Translations under genes and position numbers: made by a program | Shown: positions 1 to 9,509 of the stretch, piece by piece | How the letters are laid out: each line of letters starts with the position of its first letter | Position numbering within the stretch: the first letter of the stretch is position 1 | Notes under the pieces: model-generated | Seen by the model: only the letters and a program-made list of their open reading frames with translations | Databases searched by the model: none | Told to the model about the DNA's origin: nothing | Assembly (NCBI GenBank): GCA_017656305.1 | Contig: JACDOG010000001.1 | Location: 248,001-312,000, forward strand | Source of the DNA: Thermoanaerobacteraceae bacterium | GTDB taxonomy: Bacteria; Bacillota; JADQBR01 | Length of the DNA stretch: 64,000 bases | Direction of reading: 5' to 3'

Positions 1-398
1 CCGATGCCATAAGCAAGCGCACAGTCCTTTATCTGTTCTGCCACCTGTTCCCGCTTTTCCGGTGAGAGCTGCTTGGAATCGTTCAGGTCCAACGGCAGTT
101 CCCGATCGTACGACAGGATTACTGCTGCGGCTACTACCGGTCCTGCCAGCGGTCCTCTCCCTGCTTCATCAACTCCGGCAAGTAGACCGGTTGGCGGCAA
201 ATACTTCCGGTCAAAAGCAATCATATTTCTGATTCTTTGCCGTTTAACGCCAATCTCCTGCTGTCTTTTTAAAATCTGACGGTACAGCTGCTGCACACCT
301 TTTCGCGAGTCACGTCGTAATTGAGCAAGTAAATCGGGAGTAATTTCCCTTTCGCTCAACATGCTTTTTATTTCCGCAATTGACTTTTCAGCCAGCAT
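1..398 (-). CDS. rnhB: Ribonuclease HII (3' end cut off by window edge)
   Basis: RNase HII cleaves the RNA strand of RNA-DNA hybrids and removes misincorporated ribonucleotides. The visible part is the N-terminal ~132 residues. A charged helical lead of about 70 residues, as in Gram-positive RNase HII, precedes the catalytic signature [15 protein letters not shown], whose Asp and Glu bind metal. The frame is open to the window edge, so the C-terminal half is outside. The ATG start at 398 follows a GGGTGG ribosome site. It is the last gene of the rplS-rbgA-rnhB order seen in Bacillus, but a terminator-like hairpin separates it from rbgA. Confidence 0.9.
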   Translation of the reverse strand, partial: MLAEKSIAEIKSMLSEREITPDLLAQLRRDSRKGVQQLYRQILKRQQEIGVKRQRIRNMIAFDRKYLPPTGLLAGVDEAGRGPLAGPVVAAAVILSYDRELPLDLNDSKQLSPEKREQVAEQIKDCALAYGI

Positions 399-446
399 TA
401 TTTTCCACCCCAATATAGGTTCGTCCTCAAATGATAAATTCCTGCA

Positions 447-481
447 AACAAAAAATCCCTTCCAAAATATAGAAGGGATTT
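447..481 (-). terminator. Rho-independent terminator after rbgA
   Basis: A 10-bp perfect stem (AAATCCCTTC at 453-462 against GAAGGGATTT at 472-481) with a 9-base loop is followed on the minus strand by a T-rich run. It lies between rbgA and rnhB, so rnhB is either expressed by read-through or has its own promoter. Confidence 0.75.
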
Positions 482-547
482 CCCTTGGGTGACAAGTTTT
501 CTTTACATTTTGCAAGCACTCAAGCACTGCCGATATATCACAGGCGG

Positions 548-1393
548 TTAAACTGAAGCAGGCGTCTCCAAGGTGAAATTACCCAGTTTTCCTGAACGAA
601 ACTCCCCTAACAGTAAATAAGCCGCCTTTTCATAATCAACTTTACCACCCTGAAGCAGGCACCCTCTTTTCGTACCCACCACTTTCACGATATCTAGAGG
701 GTCACCCAATGGTAAGGAAAGGTCGTATCTTTCCACCAGGGTACCGGGGCTGTTGGCCAGTAACCACTTTATCAAAGAAAGCACCACTTCCAACACGTCA
801 AATACATGGTCACTGATACAGCCTATCCAGGCCAGTATCAACCCGGTTTCTTCCTTTTCAAATTTTGGCCACAGTACTCCCGGTGTATCCAGCAACTCAA
901 TTCCCTTGCTGACCCTGAGCCACTGCTGTCCCCGGGTAACCCCCGGTTTTTGACCTGTCTTCATGGCGGACCGTTTTGCCAACCGGTTGATAAACGAAGA
1001 CTTGCCCACGTTGGGGACACCAATTACCATGGTCCGGACAGACCGCCGCCTCAGCCCTTTCTGTTCCCGCTTTTTTTGAATGGGCTCGGCTAATTTGTTA
1101 ATTGCGTCGTAAACTTTGCGCGGGTTGCTACTCAGGGAGTCAAATGCAATAGTAAGAAAACTTTTGTTCAGGGTCTCATACCACTGGGAGGTAGCTTCCT
1201 CGTCTGCCAGGTCTGCCTTGTTTAAAATAACCAGGCGCGGTTTGTTGCTGGCAAGCTCATCCAACCTAGGGTTTGCCGTGGCCAGGGGAGCACGGGCATC
1301 CCTAATTTCTATAACCAGGTCAATTAAGGATAAATTCTCCTTTATTTTTTTTTCCGCTTTCACCATGTGGCCGGGATACCACTGCACGTTCAT
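548..1393 (-). CDS. rbgA: Ribosome biogenesis GTPase RbgA (YlqF)
   Basis: A circularly permuted GTPase needed for late assembly of the 50S subunit. The permuted order is visible: G4 NKAD at residues 58-61 comes first, then G1 GVPNVGKS at about 125-132, a G2 threonine near 153, and G3 DTPG at about 169-172. The length of 281 residues is normal for the family. The start [10 protein letters not shown] is typical of YlqF proteins and is preceded by GGGGG seven bases upstream. It sits between lepB and rnhB, as in Bacillus. Confidence 0.95.
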   Translation of the reverse strand: MNVQWYPGHMVKAEKKIKENLSLIDLVIEIRDARAPLATANPRLDELASNKPRLVILNKADLADEEATSQWYETLNKSFLTIAFDSLSSNPRKVYDAINKLAEPIQKKREQKGLRRRSVRTMVIGVPNVGKSSFINRLAKRSAMKTGQKPGVTRGQQWLRVSKGIELLDTPGVLWPKFEKEETGLILAWIGCISDHVFDVLEVVLSLIKWLLANSPGTLVERYDLSLPLGDPLDIVKVVGTKRGCLLQGGKVDYEKAAYLLLGEFRSGKLGNFTLETPASV

Positions 1394-1432
1394 AAAGAAA
1401 CCCCCAACAAGAACTTAAAAATTCAGTACTGG

Positions 1433-1945
1433 TCAGTGAATCAGACCAATACGGCTCAATGGCCAGAAGCGAACAACCGCCTTACCGATTATTAAATCTT
1501 TATCCAGAGCACCCCAGTACCTGCTGTCCCTGCTGTCCGGTCGGTTATCTCCCATGACAAACACGGAATCTTCAGGGACTGTAACAGGACCAAAATCTCT
1601 TGTGACAATACCCTTCTTTAAATAAGGTTCTTCCAGTTTCTCGCCATTTATATACACGTTATTATTCCTGATACTTAAGGTTTCACCGCCTAGGGCAATT
1701 ATACGCTTGACAAAATCTTTATCCGGATTTACGGGATATTTAAAGACAATTACGTCTCCCCTTTTGGGTTGCGAAAACCAGTAGTTAAACTTGGTCACCA
1801 GTATCCGGTCTCCCGGCACCAGGGTAGGTACCATGGAACGGGAAGGAATATAAAAAGGCTGAAAAATAAACGTGCGAATAATCAATGCCAGTATCAAAGC
1901 GATAACAACTGATTGGAACGTTTCCTTTATAAATTGTTTAACCAT
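1433..1945 (-). CDS. lepB: Signal peptidase I
   Basis: Membrane serine protease that removes signal peptides from exported preproteins. With the chosen start the protein is 170 residues long. One N-terminal membrane span (about 10-28) leads to the nucleophile motif PSRSM (Ser37); the general-base lysine lies in DFVKRIIALGG (Lys80), followed by GDNRPDSRDSRYWG. The frame is open up to 1987, but the region just upstream of that is the rplS terminator and has no ribosome site. The ATG at 1945 follows AAAGGG at 9 bases, so I prefer it. The gene separates rplS from rbgA. Confidence 0.93.
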   Translation of the reverse strand: MVKQFIKETFQSVVIALILALIIRTFIFQPFYIPSRSMVPTLVPGDRILVTKFNYWFSQPKRGDVIVFKYPVNPDKDFVKRIIALGGETLSIRNNNVYINGEKLEEPYLKKGIVTRDFGPVTVPEDSVFVMGDNRPDSRDSRYWGALDKDLIIGKAVVRFWPLSRIGLIH

Positions 1946-1996
1946 TACAACCATCCCTTTTTCTGCAGGTGATGTAAAAGATTTCATACCAACAGT

Positions 1997-2022
1997 AAAA
2001 AAAGACTGGTGTTAGCCAGTCC
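1997..2022 (-). terminator. Rho-independent terminator after rplS
   Basis: A stem of GACTGG/CCAGTC around a six-base loop is followed on the minus strand by seven T. It ends the rplS transcript just before lepB, which supports an internal start for lepB. Confidence 0.8.
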
Positions 2023-2025
2023 TCA

Positions 2026-2367
2026 TTAGTCTCTTCTTTCCCGAATTCGCGCAGCCTTGCCCACTCTATCTCTTAAATAGTACAACTTAGCCCGTCTAAC
2101 TCGACCGCGACGTACAACTTCAATTTTTTCTATCCGCGGTGAATGAACCGGGAAAGTTCTCTCTACACCCACGCCATAAGATACCCTACGTACAGTAAAG
2201 GTCTCTCGCAAACCAGAACCTTGCCGTTTAAGGACAATACCTTCAAAAACCTGAATTCTTTCTCTGTTACCTTCAACTACCTTAACGTGTACACGAACTG
2301 TATCTCCGGGCTGAAAGTTGGGCACTTCTTTCATTTGACCTTGTTCAACCGCCTTTATTAGATCCAC
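2026..2367 (-). CDS. rplS: 50S ribosomal protein L19
   Basis: L19 lies at the 30S-50S interface. The core [13 protein letters not shown], the central [10 protein letters not shown] and the C-terminal [13 protein letters not shown] are characteristic. The longest frame would start at 2412, but an AAAGGGGG ribosome site sits 9 bases before the GTG at 2367. That start gives 113 residues, the usual family length, so the N-terminal 15 residues of the longer frame are untranslated. It follows trmD and the RNA methyltransferase gene, the usual Firmicutes context. Confidence 0.95.
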   Translation of the reverse strand: MDLIKAVEQGQMKEVPNFQPGDTVRVHVKVVEGNRERIQVFEGIVLKRQGSGLRETFTVRRVSYGVGVERTFPVHSPRIEKIEVVRRGRVRRAKLYYLRDRVGKAARIRERRD

Positions 2368-2474
2368 TTTATGTAGCCCCCTTTCATAATAAAGTATTCC
2401 CTCTACAGACACACTGTAAGCCAGTTTTTAGCACATGGAGTATTATATCACAAGGCCTTGACCTTGACAATATA

Positions 2475-3083
2475 TTACCACCACTTTTCCCCACAAAGCC
2501 TGTCCAGTATGATAGCGACGGCACTGCGAACGGACAAGTGGTTGTAATCGCCGGCTCCGTAAATGGGTTCCAGTATCCAGTCTACCTGTGCCATGACATC
2601 TCGGGCAATTCCCCAACCAGTACCAAAAAGCAAAATATAAACACCTGGCCTGGAAAAACTTTCCCTGACCTGCCGGTAAGTGACGGTATTAGGAAACTTG
2701 CGAGCATCAGTTGCAATAAGCTTCGGCCTGCATCCCTCTTTGGCAGTTACCTGATCAATCATTTCGGACAAGTCCCTACTGATCATAACCTTCTCAAAAG
2801 CTTTCTGCCGGTCGGGATTAAAGGCATACCCCTGGCCCGACTGCCAGTAATCAATGATGCGCTTGACCATCTGCCGTTGCAAATCTAATGGTTGCACTAT
2901 GTAGTACCCTTCCAGTTGGTACGTGGCGGCACACCTGGCAATATCGTGTATATCCAGGTTTGTTACCGAAGTGGTAATAATTTCTTTCTTTTTATTGTAT
3001 ACGGGATAATGCAGTAAGGCTAAATAAACTTTAGCTCGTCGCAAGTTTCTAATCACACCTTTACTCTTCTTTATTGTTTCCAA
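2475..3083 (-). CDS. Putative SPOUT-type RNA methyltransferase
   Basis: The protein resembles a family annotated as SAM-dependent RNA methyltransferase in Clostridia and thermophiles. Visible signs are the conserved N-terminal [22 protein letters not shown], and a C-terminal knot-like segment LLFGTGWG followed by [16 protein letters not shown], as in trefoil-knot methyltransferases. The target nucleotide is unknown to me. The TTG at 3083 overlaps the end of trmD; a GTG at 3056 just after the trmD stop would fit the family start better. Its place between trmD and rplS suggests a tRNA or rRNA role, which is inference. Confidence 0.75.
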   Translation of the reverse strand: METIKKSKGVIRNLRRAKVYLALLHYPVYNKKKEIITTSVTNLDIHDIARCAATYQLEGYYIVQPLDLQRQMVKRIIDYWQSGQGYAFNPDRQKAFEKVMISRDLSEMIDQVTAKEGCRPKLIATDARKFPNTVTYRQVRESFSRPGVYILLFGTGWGIARDVMAQVDWILEPIYGAGDYNHLSVRSAVAIILDRLCGEKWW

Positions 3084-3819
3084 TTTTAGCCTTGATATCC
3101 TCTTTTACTTCATTTAACAGCACTTTATCTTCCTCGGAAAGTTTTACTTCCTGCAGTAAATCAGGTCTTCGCAGCAAGGTGCGCTCCAGGGATTTTTTAC
3201 GCCGCCACCGCCGGATTGCTTCATGATTACCCGACAGCAGCACATCAGGTACACTCATCCCTGCGTATTCCCTGGGCCGGGTGTACTGCGGGTATTCCAG
3301 CAACCCGTTGGCAAAGGAATCTTCTTTTGGCGAAGTTTCATCTCCCAGTACACCGGGAATTAACCGTGCCACGGCATCAACCACTACCATGGCAGGTAAT
3401 TCCCCGCCAGTCAGCACATAATCACCTATGGATAACTCACGGGTAACCAGTGCCTCGCGGACCCGTTCATCAACACCTTCATAATGACCGCAAATCAACA
3501 CCATACGGTCATATTGAGCTAGTTCGTATGCAATCTTTTGGTTGAAAGTCTCACCCTGGGGAGACATCAAAATAACCGGTACATTGTCACTGTCGCCAAT
3601 TACATTGCGGACTGCACGAAAAATAGGCTCTGGCTTCATGACCATGCCTGCACCGCCGCCAAACGGGTAGTCGTCAACCTTTTTATGTTTGTCAGTTGCA
3701 AACTCCCGGATATCAACTACTCTCACGGACAGCAGCTTTTTTTCACGTGCCCGCTTAATAATACTTTCCTCCAGGGGTTTAAACATATCCGGAAATATGG
3801 TTAAAATGTCTACTTCCAT
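3061..3819 (-). CDS. trmD: tRNA (guanine-37-N1)-methyltransferase
   Basis: Methylates G37 next to the anticodon using SAM and so prevents frameshifting. The N-terminus [13 protein letters not shown], the segment [17 protein letters not shown], the cofactor-knot motifs [13 protein letters not shown] and [16 protein letters not shown] are all canonical. The length of 252 residues matches the family. The ATG follows AGGTGATCGG. It is directly downstream of rimM, with an 8-base gap, so they are probably cotranscribed. The C-terminus overlaps the start of the next methyltransferase gene. Confidence 0.97.
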   Translation of the reverse strand: MEVDILTIFPDMFKPLEESIIKRAREKKLLSVRVVDIREFATDKHKKVDDYPFGGGAGMVMKPEPIFRAVRNVIGDSDNVPVILMSPQGETFNQKIAYELAQYDRMVLICGHYEGVDERVREALVTRELSIGDYVLTGGELPAMVVVDAVARLIPGVLGDETSPKEDSFANGLLEYPQYTRPREYAGMSVPDVLLSGNHEAIRRWRRKKSLERTLLRRPDLLQEVKLSEEDKVLLNEVKEDIKAKIGNNKEE

Positions 3820-3827
3820 CCGATCAC

Positions 3828-4349
3828 CTACAACAAACCTGGTATTAGCTTAACAGTGACACGACCGTTTTCCAAGTCAATTTCGGAAACCCAGGCTTTT
3901 ACTGCCGGTATCATTACTTCCTTTCCCGTTTCTTCGTTGGTCACCACAAAAATGTCGTGCCCGCCGGGCTCTAGGATTTGAGTGATTTTCCCGAGATACT
4001 GCCCGTCATCACTGTAAACTACTAAACCTACCAGTTGAAAGTGATAGTACCGGTCCGGCGGTAAGGGCTTCACCTCGGATTTGGGAATAAACAGCAAGCT
4101 GTCCTTATACCGTAAGGCTTCATTCATATCATTAATCTCTTGAAACTTGATAATAAAGAACTTTTTGTGCTGTCTGACCCTTTCAATGTGAAATACCTGG
4201 TTTTCGCCGTTTTTAGCCACTTCAACCGTTTTCATTTTCTCAAAGCGCTCGGGGTGCTCTGTCAACGGCAACACCTTCAGTTCGCCCCGGTGTCCGTGGG
4301 TAGTAGTGATCTTGCCAATTATTACCTTGTTTTCCTCATTGTGGCTCAA
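3828..4349 (-). CDS. rimM: 16S rRNA processing / ribosome maturation factor RimM
   Basis: RimM helps mature the 30S head region by binding S19. The N-terminal barrel starts with [21 protein letters not shown], followed by a C-terminal PRC-barrel part ([25 protein letters not shown]). 173 residues is normal. The start is a TTG at 4349 with AAGGTG nine bases upstream. It sits between khpA and trmD as in most Firmicutes. Confidence 0.93.
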   Translation of the reverse strand: MSHNEENKVIIGKITTTHGHRGELKVLPLTEHPERFEKMKTVEVAKNGENQVFHIERVRQHKKFFIIKFQEINDMNEALRYKDSLLFIPKSEVKPLPPDRYYHFQLVGLVVYSDDGQYLGKITQILEPGGHDIFVVTNEETGKEVMIPAVKAWVSEIDLENGRVTVKLIPGLL

Positions 4350-4444
4350 AAGGCATCACACCTTGTTATCCCGTTTTTATATATATTTTAACATTATCGA
4401 CTACTAACCCTTAACTGCTCCACGACAAAAAGCCAGATATAATT

Positions 4445-4464
4445 AAGGGGCTGCATAGCCCCTT
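4445..4464. terminator. Hairpin between khpA and rimM
   Basis: A perfect 8-bp stem AAGGGGCT/AGCCCCTT with a four-base loop lies just after the khpA stop. The T-rich tail is poor in the direction of transcription, so it may act as a processing or attenuating hairpin rather than a full stop. Confidence 0.5.
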
Positions 4465-4467
4465 TTA

Positions 4468-4695
4468 CTATAAGATCTCTACCACAACTCTTTTACCTTC
4501 TTTGGCAGCAGCTGCTTTGGCAACTGTTCTGATTGCTCTAGCAATGCGGCCTTGTTTACCAATTACCTTACCCATATCTTCGGAGGCCACTCGTAGTTCA
4601 ATTATGACGGACTTTTCGCCTTCAATCTCATTTACCTGTACTGCATCAGGGTTATCTACCAGAGCTTTAGCTAATAGTTCAACCAATTCCCGCAC
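4468..4695 (-). CDS. khpA: KH-domain RNA-binding protein KhpA (YlqC)
   Basis: Small RNA-binding protein, known in Firmicutes to pair with KhpB and to influence cell elongation and small-RNA networks. The 75-residue chain is essentially one KH domain with the GxxG loop in [13 protein letters not shown]. It starts at a GTG preceded by GGGGGG. Position between rpsP and rimM is the standard one. Confidence 0.9.
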   Translation of the reverse strand: MRELVELLAKALVDNPDAVQVNEIEGEKSVIIELRVASEDMGKVIGKQGRIARAIRTVAKAAAAKEGKRVVVEIL

Positions 4696-4719
4696 TATAA
4701 ACCCCCCTTTTTTTACACC

Positions 4720-4980
4720 TTAGCTATTTTTGAACTTACTCCACACGCCGGCTTTGCGCAGTAAAGCCTTAACGGTATCAGACGGCTTCGCACCGGTTTT
4801 TAACCAGTAGAGCGCTCTTTCCTCATCAACCTTAATTTCTTCCGGAGATTGAGCCGGATTGTAGTAACCAATCTCCTCAATAAAACGTCCGTCTCGCGGC
4901 GAACGAGAATCAGCTACCACCAAACGGTAAAAGGGGTCTTTTTTTGCACCCATTCTCTTGAGCCTAATTTTAGTCGCCAT
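4720..4980 (-). CDS. rpsP: 30S ribosomal protein S16
   Basis: An assembly protein of the 30S body. The start [19 protein letters not shown] and the segment [18 protein letters not shown] are diagnostic, and 86 residues is the usual size. A strong AGGAGGTGAGAGT ribosome site precedes the ATG. A hairpin separates it from the upstream ffh. Confidence 0.98.
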   Translation of the reverse strand: MATKIRLKRMGAKKDPFYRLVVADSRSPRDGRFIEEIGYYNPAQSPEEIKVDEERALYWLKTGAKPSDTVKALLRKAGVWSKFKNS

Positions 4981-5021
4981 ACTCTCACCTCCTTATTATA
5001 ATTGACATTTAATAAATTGAT

Positions 5022-5055
5022 AAACCCTCTTTACTTACAGGAAAAAGGAGGGTTT
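5022..5055. terminator. Hairpin between ffh and rpsP
   Basis: AAACCCTC at 5022-5029 pairs with GAGGGTTT at 5048-5055 across an 18-base loop. The arms are followed by short A/T-rich sequence rather than a long T run, so it may only partly stop the ffh transcript and modulate rpsP. Confidence 0.45.
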
Positions 5056-5065
5056 ATTACCCGAT

Positions 5066-6436
5066 TTACCTAAAAAACGGCAGGCCAAATCCGGACTTTT
5101 TCCTTTTTTTGGACATTCTTTTTGCCAGCTTGCTTTGATCACCTGCGAGCTGCCGCATCAGCTTTTTCGCCTGATTGAACTGCTTAAGCAGCTTGTTCAC
5201 ATCCTGTACCCGTGTGCCGCTGCCTGCTGCGATGCGCTTCTTGCGACTGCCATTGATAATCTCCGGTCTGCGCCGTTCTTCAGGCGTCATGGACTGTATT
5301 ATTGCTTCGGTTCGCACAAGTTCTTTTTCATCAACTTGCAAATTTTTCAACTGTTTCACATTTCCCATACCGGGAAGCAGGGACAAAATTTCCTCCATGG
5401 GACCCAGAGACTTCATCTGTTGCAATTGTTCCAAAAAATCTTCCAGCGTAAACTGCTGCTGGCGAATTTTCTTTTCCAACTGCTTTGCCTTTTCTTCATC
5501 AAAACTATCCTGAGCTTTTTCTATGAGGCTCAGCACGTCACCCATTCCTAAAATCCTACCAGCCATCCTGTCCGGGTGAAAGGGCTCTAAAGCATCCAAT
5601 TTTTCGCCTACACCAGCATACTTAATTGGACAGCCGGTAACAGCTTTTACCGATAAAGCTGCACCGCCCCGTGTATCACCATCAAGCTTGGTTAAGATAA
5701 CTCCTGTTAATCCTAGTTGCTCGTTAAACGTTTGGGCAACGTTGACTGCGTCCTGCCCGGTCATAGCATCTACTACCAGCAAAATTTCGTCCGGCTCAAC
5801 GTTTTCCTTAATATCACTTAACTCCTGCATCAACTCCTCATCAACATGCAGACGACCGGCCGTATCTATGATAACCATGTCATTACCGTGATTTTTTGCA
5901 TGTTCCACAGCAGCTCTCGCAATATTTACCGGGCTCTGCTTGTCACCCAGAGAAAACACCGGTAAATCCAGTTGCTCTCCCAGCACTTGCAGCTGCTTGA
6001 TGGCTGCCGGCCGGTAGATATCTCCAGCAACCAGCAAAGGACGCCGCCCCTGCTTGCGGAGCACATTGGCCAGCTTACCGGCAGTGGTGGTCTTACCTGC
6101 GCCCTGCAGGCCAACCAGCATAATCACCGTGGGCGGCTTGGAAGCAATTTTAATCTTGCTCTGCTCCCCACCCATCAAATTAGTCAATTCTTCATTTACG
6201 ATTTTTATTACTTGCTGTGCAGGAGTCAAACTCTTTAAAACTTCCTGTCCTACCGCTCTTTCCTGAACTTTGGAAACAAAATCCTTGACTACTTTGTAAT
6301 TAACATCTGCTTCCAACAAAGCCAGGCGCACTTCTCGCATGGCTTTTTTTACATCGGCTTCCGATAACTTTCCTTTACCCTTTAACTTTTGAAAAGTCCC
6401 CTGCAGCTTTTCTGCCAAGCCGGCAAACAATGCCAT
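5066..6436 (-). CDS. ffh: Signal recognition particle protein Ffh (SRP54)
   Basis: GTPase of the signal recognition particle; it binds signal sequences and 4.5S RNA and docks to FtsY. The 456-residue protein has an N domain (1-~90), the G domain with [15 protein letters not shown] (~108), [12 protein letters not shown] and [14 protein letters not shown], and a C-terminal methionine-rich M domain containing [16 protein letters not shown]. The ATG follows CTAAGGAGG. It lies just downstream of ylxM, which is known to stimulate SRP in Gram-positives. Confidence 0.98.
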   Translation of the reverse strand: MALFAGLAEKLQGTFQKLKGKGKLSEADVKKAMREVRLALLEADVNYKVVKDFVSKVQERAVGQEVLKSLTPAQQVIKIVNEELTNLMGGEQSKIKIASKPPTVIMLVGLQGAGKTTTAGKLANVLRKQGRRPLLVAGDIYRPAAIKQLQVLGEQLDLPVFSLGDKQSPVNIARAAVEHAKNHGNDMVIIDTAGRLHVDEELMQELSDIKENVEPDEILLVVDAMTGQDAVNVAQTFNEQLGLTGVILTKLDGDTRGGAALSVKAVTGCPIKYAGVGEKLDALEPFHPDRMAGRILGMGDVLSLIEKAQDSFDEEKAKQLEKKIRQQQFTLEDFLEQLQQMKSLGPMEEILSLLPGMGNVKQLKNLQVDEKELVRTEAIIQSMTPEERRRPEIINGSRKKRIAAGSGTRVQDVNKLLKQFNQAKKLMRQLAGDQSKLAKRMSKKRKKSGFGLPFFR

Positions 6437-6449
6437 AAATTTAGCCTCC

Positions 6450-6782
6450 TTAGAGAATCAGCAGGTCCTTCAAAGCCTGCAAAGTTTGTTTACCCTCAGC
6501 CAGTTCACATCTATCCAGAATAACTTCCAGTTGCTTGATCTTTTCCATTGCCTGCTGGTAACGTTCGAGTAAACGAAGCTTGGTCTCGTATTCCTCCAGC
6601 AATTTCTCGCCACGGCGTAGGTTATCATGCACGGCCTGACGGCTGACATGGACTTGCTCCGCTATTTCTCCCAGTGAAAGATCATGGTGATAGTAAAGTT
6701 CTATCATTAACTGTTGCCTATCCGTCAGTAACTGGCCGTAGAAGTCAAAAAGCCGGGCCATACGTGTGGTTTTACTCAACAT
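6450..6782 (-). CDS. ylxM: UPF0122 helix-turn-helix protein YlxM
   Basis: YlxM-type proteins are small sigma-factor-like HTH proteins that associate with SRP components. The HTH is plain: [20 protein letters not shown] then [20 protein letters not shown], followed by a C-terminal coiled segment. The frame is open to 6821, but the ATG at 6782 ([12 protein letters not shown]) has an AGGTGA site about 6 bases upstream and gives 110 residues, the normal size. It precedes ffh by only 13 bases. Confidence 0.9.
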   Translation of the reverse strand: MLSKTTRMARLFDFYGQLLTDRQQLMIELYYHHDLSLGEIAEQVHVSRQAVHDNLRRGEKLLEEYETKLRLLERYQQAMEKIKQLEVILDRCELAEGKQTLQALKDLLIL

Positions 6783-6804
6783 TACTATCACCTGTGTAAA
6801 GCAA

Positions 6805-7098
6805 TTATACTTGACACCCATCTATAATACAGGACTTTTTGACAGAAGTCAACCCGGCAATTACAGATAGTGCAAAATTTAGTAGGTACCCCTTGAACAA
6901 TAATTTTTTTACTATTACGGAATATTTAGACCAGCACGAACTAGAAGTAACAATTATGCTCTGGCGTTCAAATGCCTGGGCCACCACGTTAAACAAAATT
7001 TCCGCTCCGTCACGGTGCAGGGGCACAAACCCCAATAAACAGGCTTTGTTGTCGAATATACAAGTGGCTTCACTCCTTTGCTTCTGTTTTTGGGCCAC
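6805..7098 (-). pseudogene. Decayed IstB (IS21-type helper ATPase) fragment
   Basis: A stretch of about 38 codons (6928-7041, minus strand) reads LGFVPLHRDGAEILFNVV then ERQSIIVTSS. This closely resembles the region after the Walker B motif of IstB, the ATPase that accompanies the IS21 transposase. The Walker A half, the acidic Walker B residues and the transposase istA are absent, and the flanking codons no longer resemble IstB. I read it as a relic of an old insertion between ylxM and mtaD, not a working gene. It fills most of the otherwise gene-free 6783-7170. Confidence 0.6.
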
Positions 7099-7170
7099 TT
7101 GTAAAATTCGACCAATTTAGCTGAAGCAATCCACTAACATTTAACTCAAAGACGAGTGCCGGGTAACATC

Positions 7171-8469
7171 CTATTCACTTACCAGTCTTCCAGCTCTTTT
7201 GGTTATTTCGGCGTAAAGCTGTTCCTCGTCTACGGTCTTCACCTGACGGTTTTCCATTACTACTTCCCCGTTGACAATAACGGTATCCACATCACTGGCC
7301 TGAGCGGCATAAACTATGTGCGCCGGTATATCATGTAACGGCTGCAAGTGCGGTTTGCGCAAATCAATTAAAATAACATCCGCCTGCTTACCCGGCGCCA
7401 GTACTCCTACAGGCAGCCCCAACGCCTGTCCGCCGTACTTGGTTGCCATTTCCAATGCCTGGTATGCAGATATCACCGTGGGGTCCTCCTGACTGACCTT
7501 GTGCAGCAATGCAGTTGAGCGCATTTCTTCCAACAGGTCCAAATTATTATTGCTGGCAGCACCGTCCGTTCCCAAGCCCACCGTAATACCCTCTGCAAGC
7601 ATCCTGGGAACAGGTGCAATGCCGCTGGCCAGTTTCATATTGCTCTCCGGGTTGTGGGCCACCTTTACATTCTTTTCCCGTAATATTTCCATATCTGCCT
7701 CACTGACGTGCACGCAATGAGCAGCCAGTACCGGAAACTGGAACAGCCCCACCTCGTCAAGCAATTCCACAGGACTCTTACCGTACTGCCTGTTGATATC
7801 CTCCACCTCTTGCCTGGTTTCTGCCACGTGAATGTGAATGCCAACTTCCAGGTCTTCAGCCAGTTGCATTACTTTCTCCAGGTAATCGGGCGGGCAGGTA
7901 TACGGTGCATGGGGGCCCAGCATGGTAGTAATGCGCCCGTTAGCTTTACCGTGCCATTGCTGAATAAATGCTTTGCTCTCTTCCAAAGCCGACTCGCCCT
8001 TTGGCGCCACACCTATCAGTCCCCTGGACAGCGACGCTCTGATACCGCTATCCGCTACCGCCCGGGCAGCCTCTTCCATAAAGAAGTACATATCAGCAAA
8101 AGTAGTGGTACCGCAGCCAATCATTTCCCGGCAGGCCAACAGCGTTCCCCAGTAGATATCCTCAGCTTCCAGTTTTGCCTCCAGGGGCCAAATCTTTTTT
8201 TCCAGCCAGTGCATTAGCGGCAAATCATCGGCATAGCTGCGCAACAGGGTCATGGCAGCGTGAGTATGACAGTTTACAAAACCGGGCATCACTACCTTGC
8301 CTGCTGCATCAATAACAACATCCGCCGCAAAGTCTTGGGGAACGTCGCCCAGGGCCCTGATGACATTGTTCTCAATACACAAACTCCCCGGAAAATAAAG
8401 GTCTCCCCCGTCCTGCAAGCTCTTTGCCATGGGCAACAAAATACCGTTCTTAATTAAAATCTTAGCCAT
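7171..8469 (-). CDS. mtaD: 5-methylthioadenosine / S-adenosylhomocysteine deaminase
   Basis: Amidohydrolase-superfamily enzyme that deaminates the purine ring of MTA or SAH. Metal-binding motifs are visible: GFVNCHTHAAMTLLRS near residue 65, HIHVAETRQE, AHCVHVSEAD and GLGTDGAASNNNLDLLEEM. 432 residues is typical. The ATG overlaps the mtnA stop by one base (TGATG), and GGAAGGTGGAG lies just upstream, so translation is coupled. Together with mtnA and mtnP it makes a methylthioadenosine-handling operon. Related deaminases (guanine or other adenosine types) cannot be excluded by eye. Confidence 0.9.
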   Translation of the reverse strand: MAKILIKNGILLPMAKSLQDGGDLYFPGSLCIENNVIRALGDVPQDFAADVVIDAAGKVVMPGFVNCHTHAAMTLLRSYADDLPLMHWLEKKIWPLEAKLEAEDIYWGTLLACREMIGCGTTTFADMYFFMEEAARAVADSGIRASLSRGLIGVAPKGESALEESKAFIQQWHGKANGRITTMLGPHAPYTCPPDYLEKVMQLAEDLEVGIHIHVAETRQEVEDINRQYGKSPVELLDEVGLFQFPVLAAHCVHVSEADMEILREKNVKVAHNPESNMKLASGIAPVPRMLAEGITVGLGTDGAASNNNLDLLEEMRSTALLHKVSQEDPTVISAYQALEMATKYGGQALGLPVGVLAPGKQADVILIDLRKPHLQPLHDIPAHIVYAAQASDVDTVIVNGEVVMENRQVKTVDEEQLYAEITKRAGRLVSE

Positions 8470-9509
8470 CACTCTCCACCTTCCATCATGGTTTTCAACC
8501 CCTTGTCATAAGGCGGTTTCACTATCCCCCGGTCGGTAATAATAGCAGTAATCAACTGGTTTGGCGTCACGTCAAATGCCGGGTTAAACACCGGGACACC
8601 CGGCGGAGCAATAACGGTATCGCCAATGGTGCGCACTTCATTGTGCTCTCTTTCCTCAATTACTATTTCCTCACCAGTTGCCAGAGACAAGTCGATGGTT
8701 GAATAAGGCGCCGCCACGTAAAACGGAATGTTGTGCTCCTTGGCCAGTACTGCCAGAGAATAGGTTCCAATCTTGTTGGCAACGTCACCATTGGCGGCAA
8801 TTCGGTCAGCGCCGACAATTACCAAATCAATTTTACCCAATTTCATTACGTAGCCCGCCATGTTATCGGTGATTAGGGTGACCGGTATCCCGTCCTCCAT
8901 CAGCTCCCAGGCAGTGAGCCGGGCACCCTGCAGTAACGGGCGCGTCTCGTCCGCAAACACGGAGATGTTTTTTCCCTCCTCATGAGCTGCGCGAATGACA
9001 CCCAAGGCGGTACCGTAACCTGCAGTGGCCAGGCTGCCGGCGTTGCAGTGAGTTAGAATAGTTGCATTTTGAGGGACAACTTCCTTGCCGTACCTGCCGA
9101 TGCTCTTGTTAAGCCGCCTGTCTTCCTCGAAAATCTCCACAGCTTCTTTTTCCAGGCGGTCAATTATGTTCGGTAGGGATTGCTCTTTTACTTCGGTTAA
9201 AACCCGTTCCATTCGTTCTACAGCCCAAAACAAATTTACGGCAGTGGGACGTGTTTCTTTCAAAGCGCGGGCAACCTGCCGCATGTGCGTGGTAAATTCC
9301 TCTTTGGGGCCGGAAAATCGCTTTGCCCCCAGCACCATGCCAAAGGCCGCCGCCGCACCAATTGCCGGTGCCCCCCGCACTTTCATAGTCTTGATTGCAT
9401 CAGCAACACTCCGGTAGTCCGTACACCGGACGGTTACTACCTCACGCGGCAGCTTTTGCTGGTCCAACAGCTCCAAACAATTACCATCCCACGACATGGT
9501 TTCAACCAT
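8469..9509 (-). CDS. mtnA: Methylthioribose-1-phosphate isomerase
   Basis: Isomerises 5-methylthioribose-1-phosphate to the ribulose form in methionine salvage. It belongs to the eIF2B-like family, with signatures VRGAPAIGAAAAFG, ILTHCNAGSLATAGYGTALG, and VIVGADRIAANGDVANKIGT. 346 residues is standard. A GTG at 9518 is possible, but the ATG at 9509 has GGAGG eight bases before it. The gene overlaps the end of mtnP by 8 bases. The later salvage enzymes (mtnB, mtnC, mtnD) are not in this window. Confidence 0.95.
   Translation of the reverse strand: MVETMSWDGNCLELLDQQKLPREVVTVRCTDYRSVADAIKTMKVRGAPAIGAAAAFGMVLGAKRFSGPKEEFTTHMRQVARALKETRPTAVNLFWAVERMERVLTEVKEQSLPNIIDRLEKEAVEIFEEDRRLNKSIGRYGKEVVPQNATILTHCNAGSLATAGYGTALGVIRAAHEEGKNISVFADETRPLLQGARLTAWELMEDGIPVTLITDNMAGYVMKLGKIDLVIVGADRIAANGDVANKIGTYSLAVLAKEHNIPFYVAAPYSTIDLSLATGEEIVIEEREHNEVRTIGDTVIAPPGVPVFNPAFDVTPNQLITAIITDRGIVKPPYDKGLKTMMEGGE

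Noticed and set aside
1946-1987. Longer N-terminus of signal peptidase I
   Set aside because: It begins right after the T run of the rplS terminator and lacks a ribosome site.
2368-2412. Longer N-terminus of L19
   Set aside because: The GTG at 2367 has an AAAGGGGG site and gives the family length of 113.
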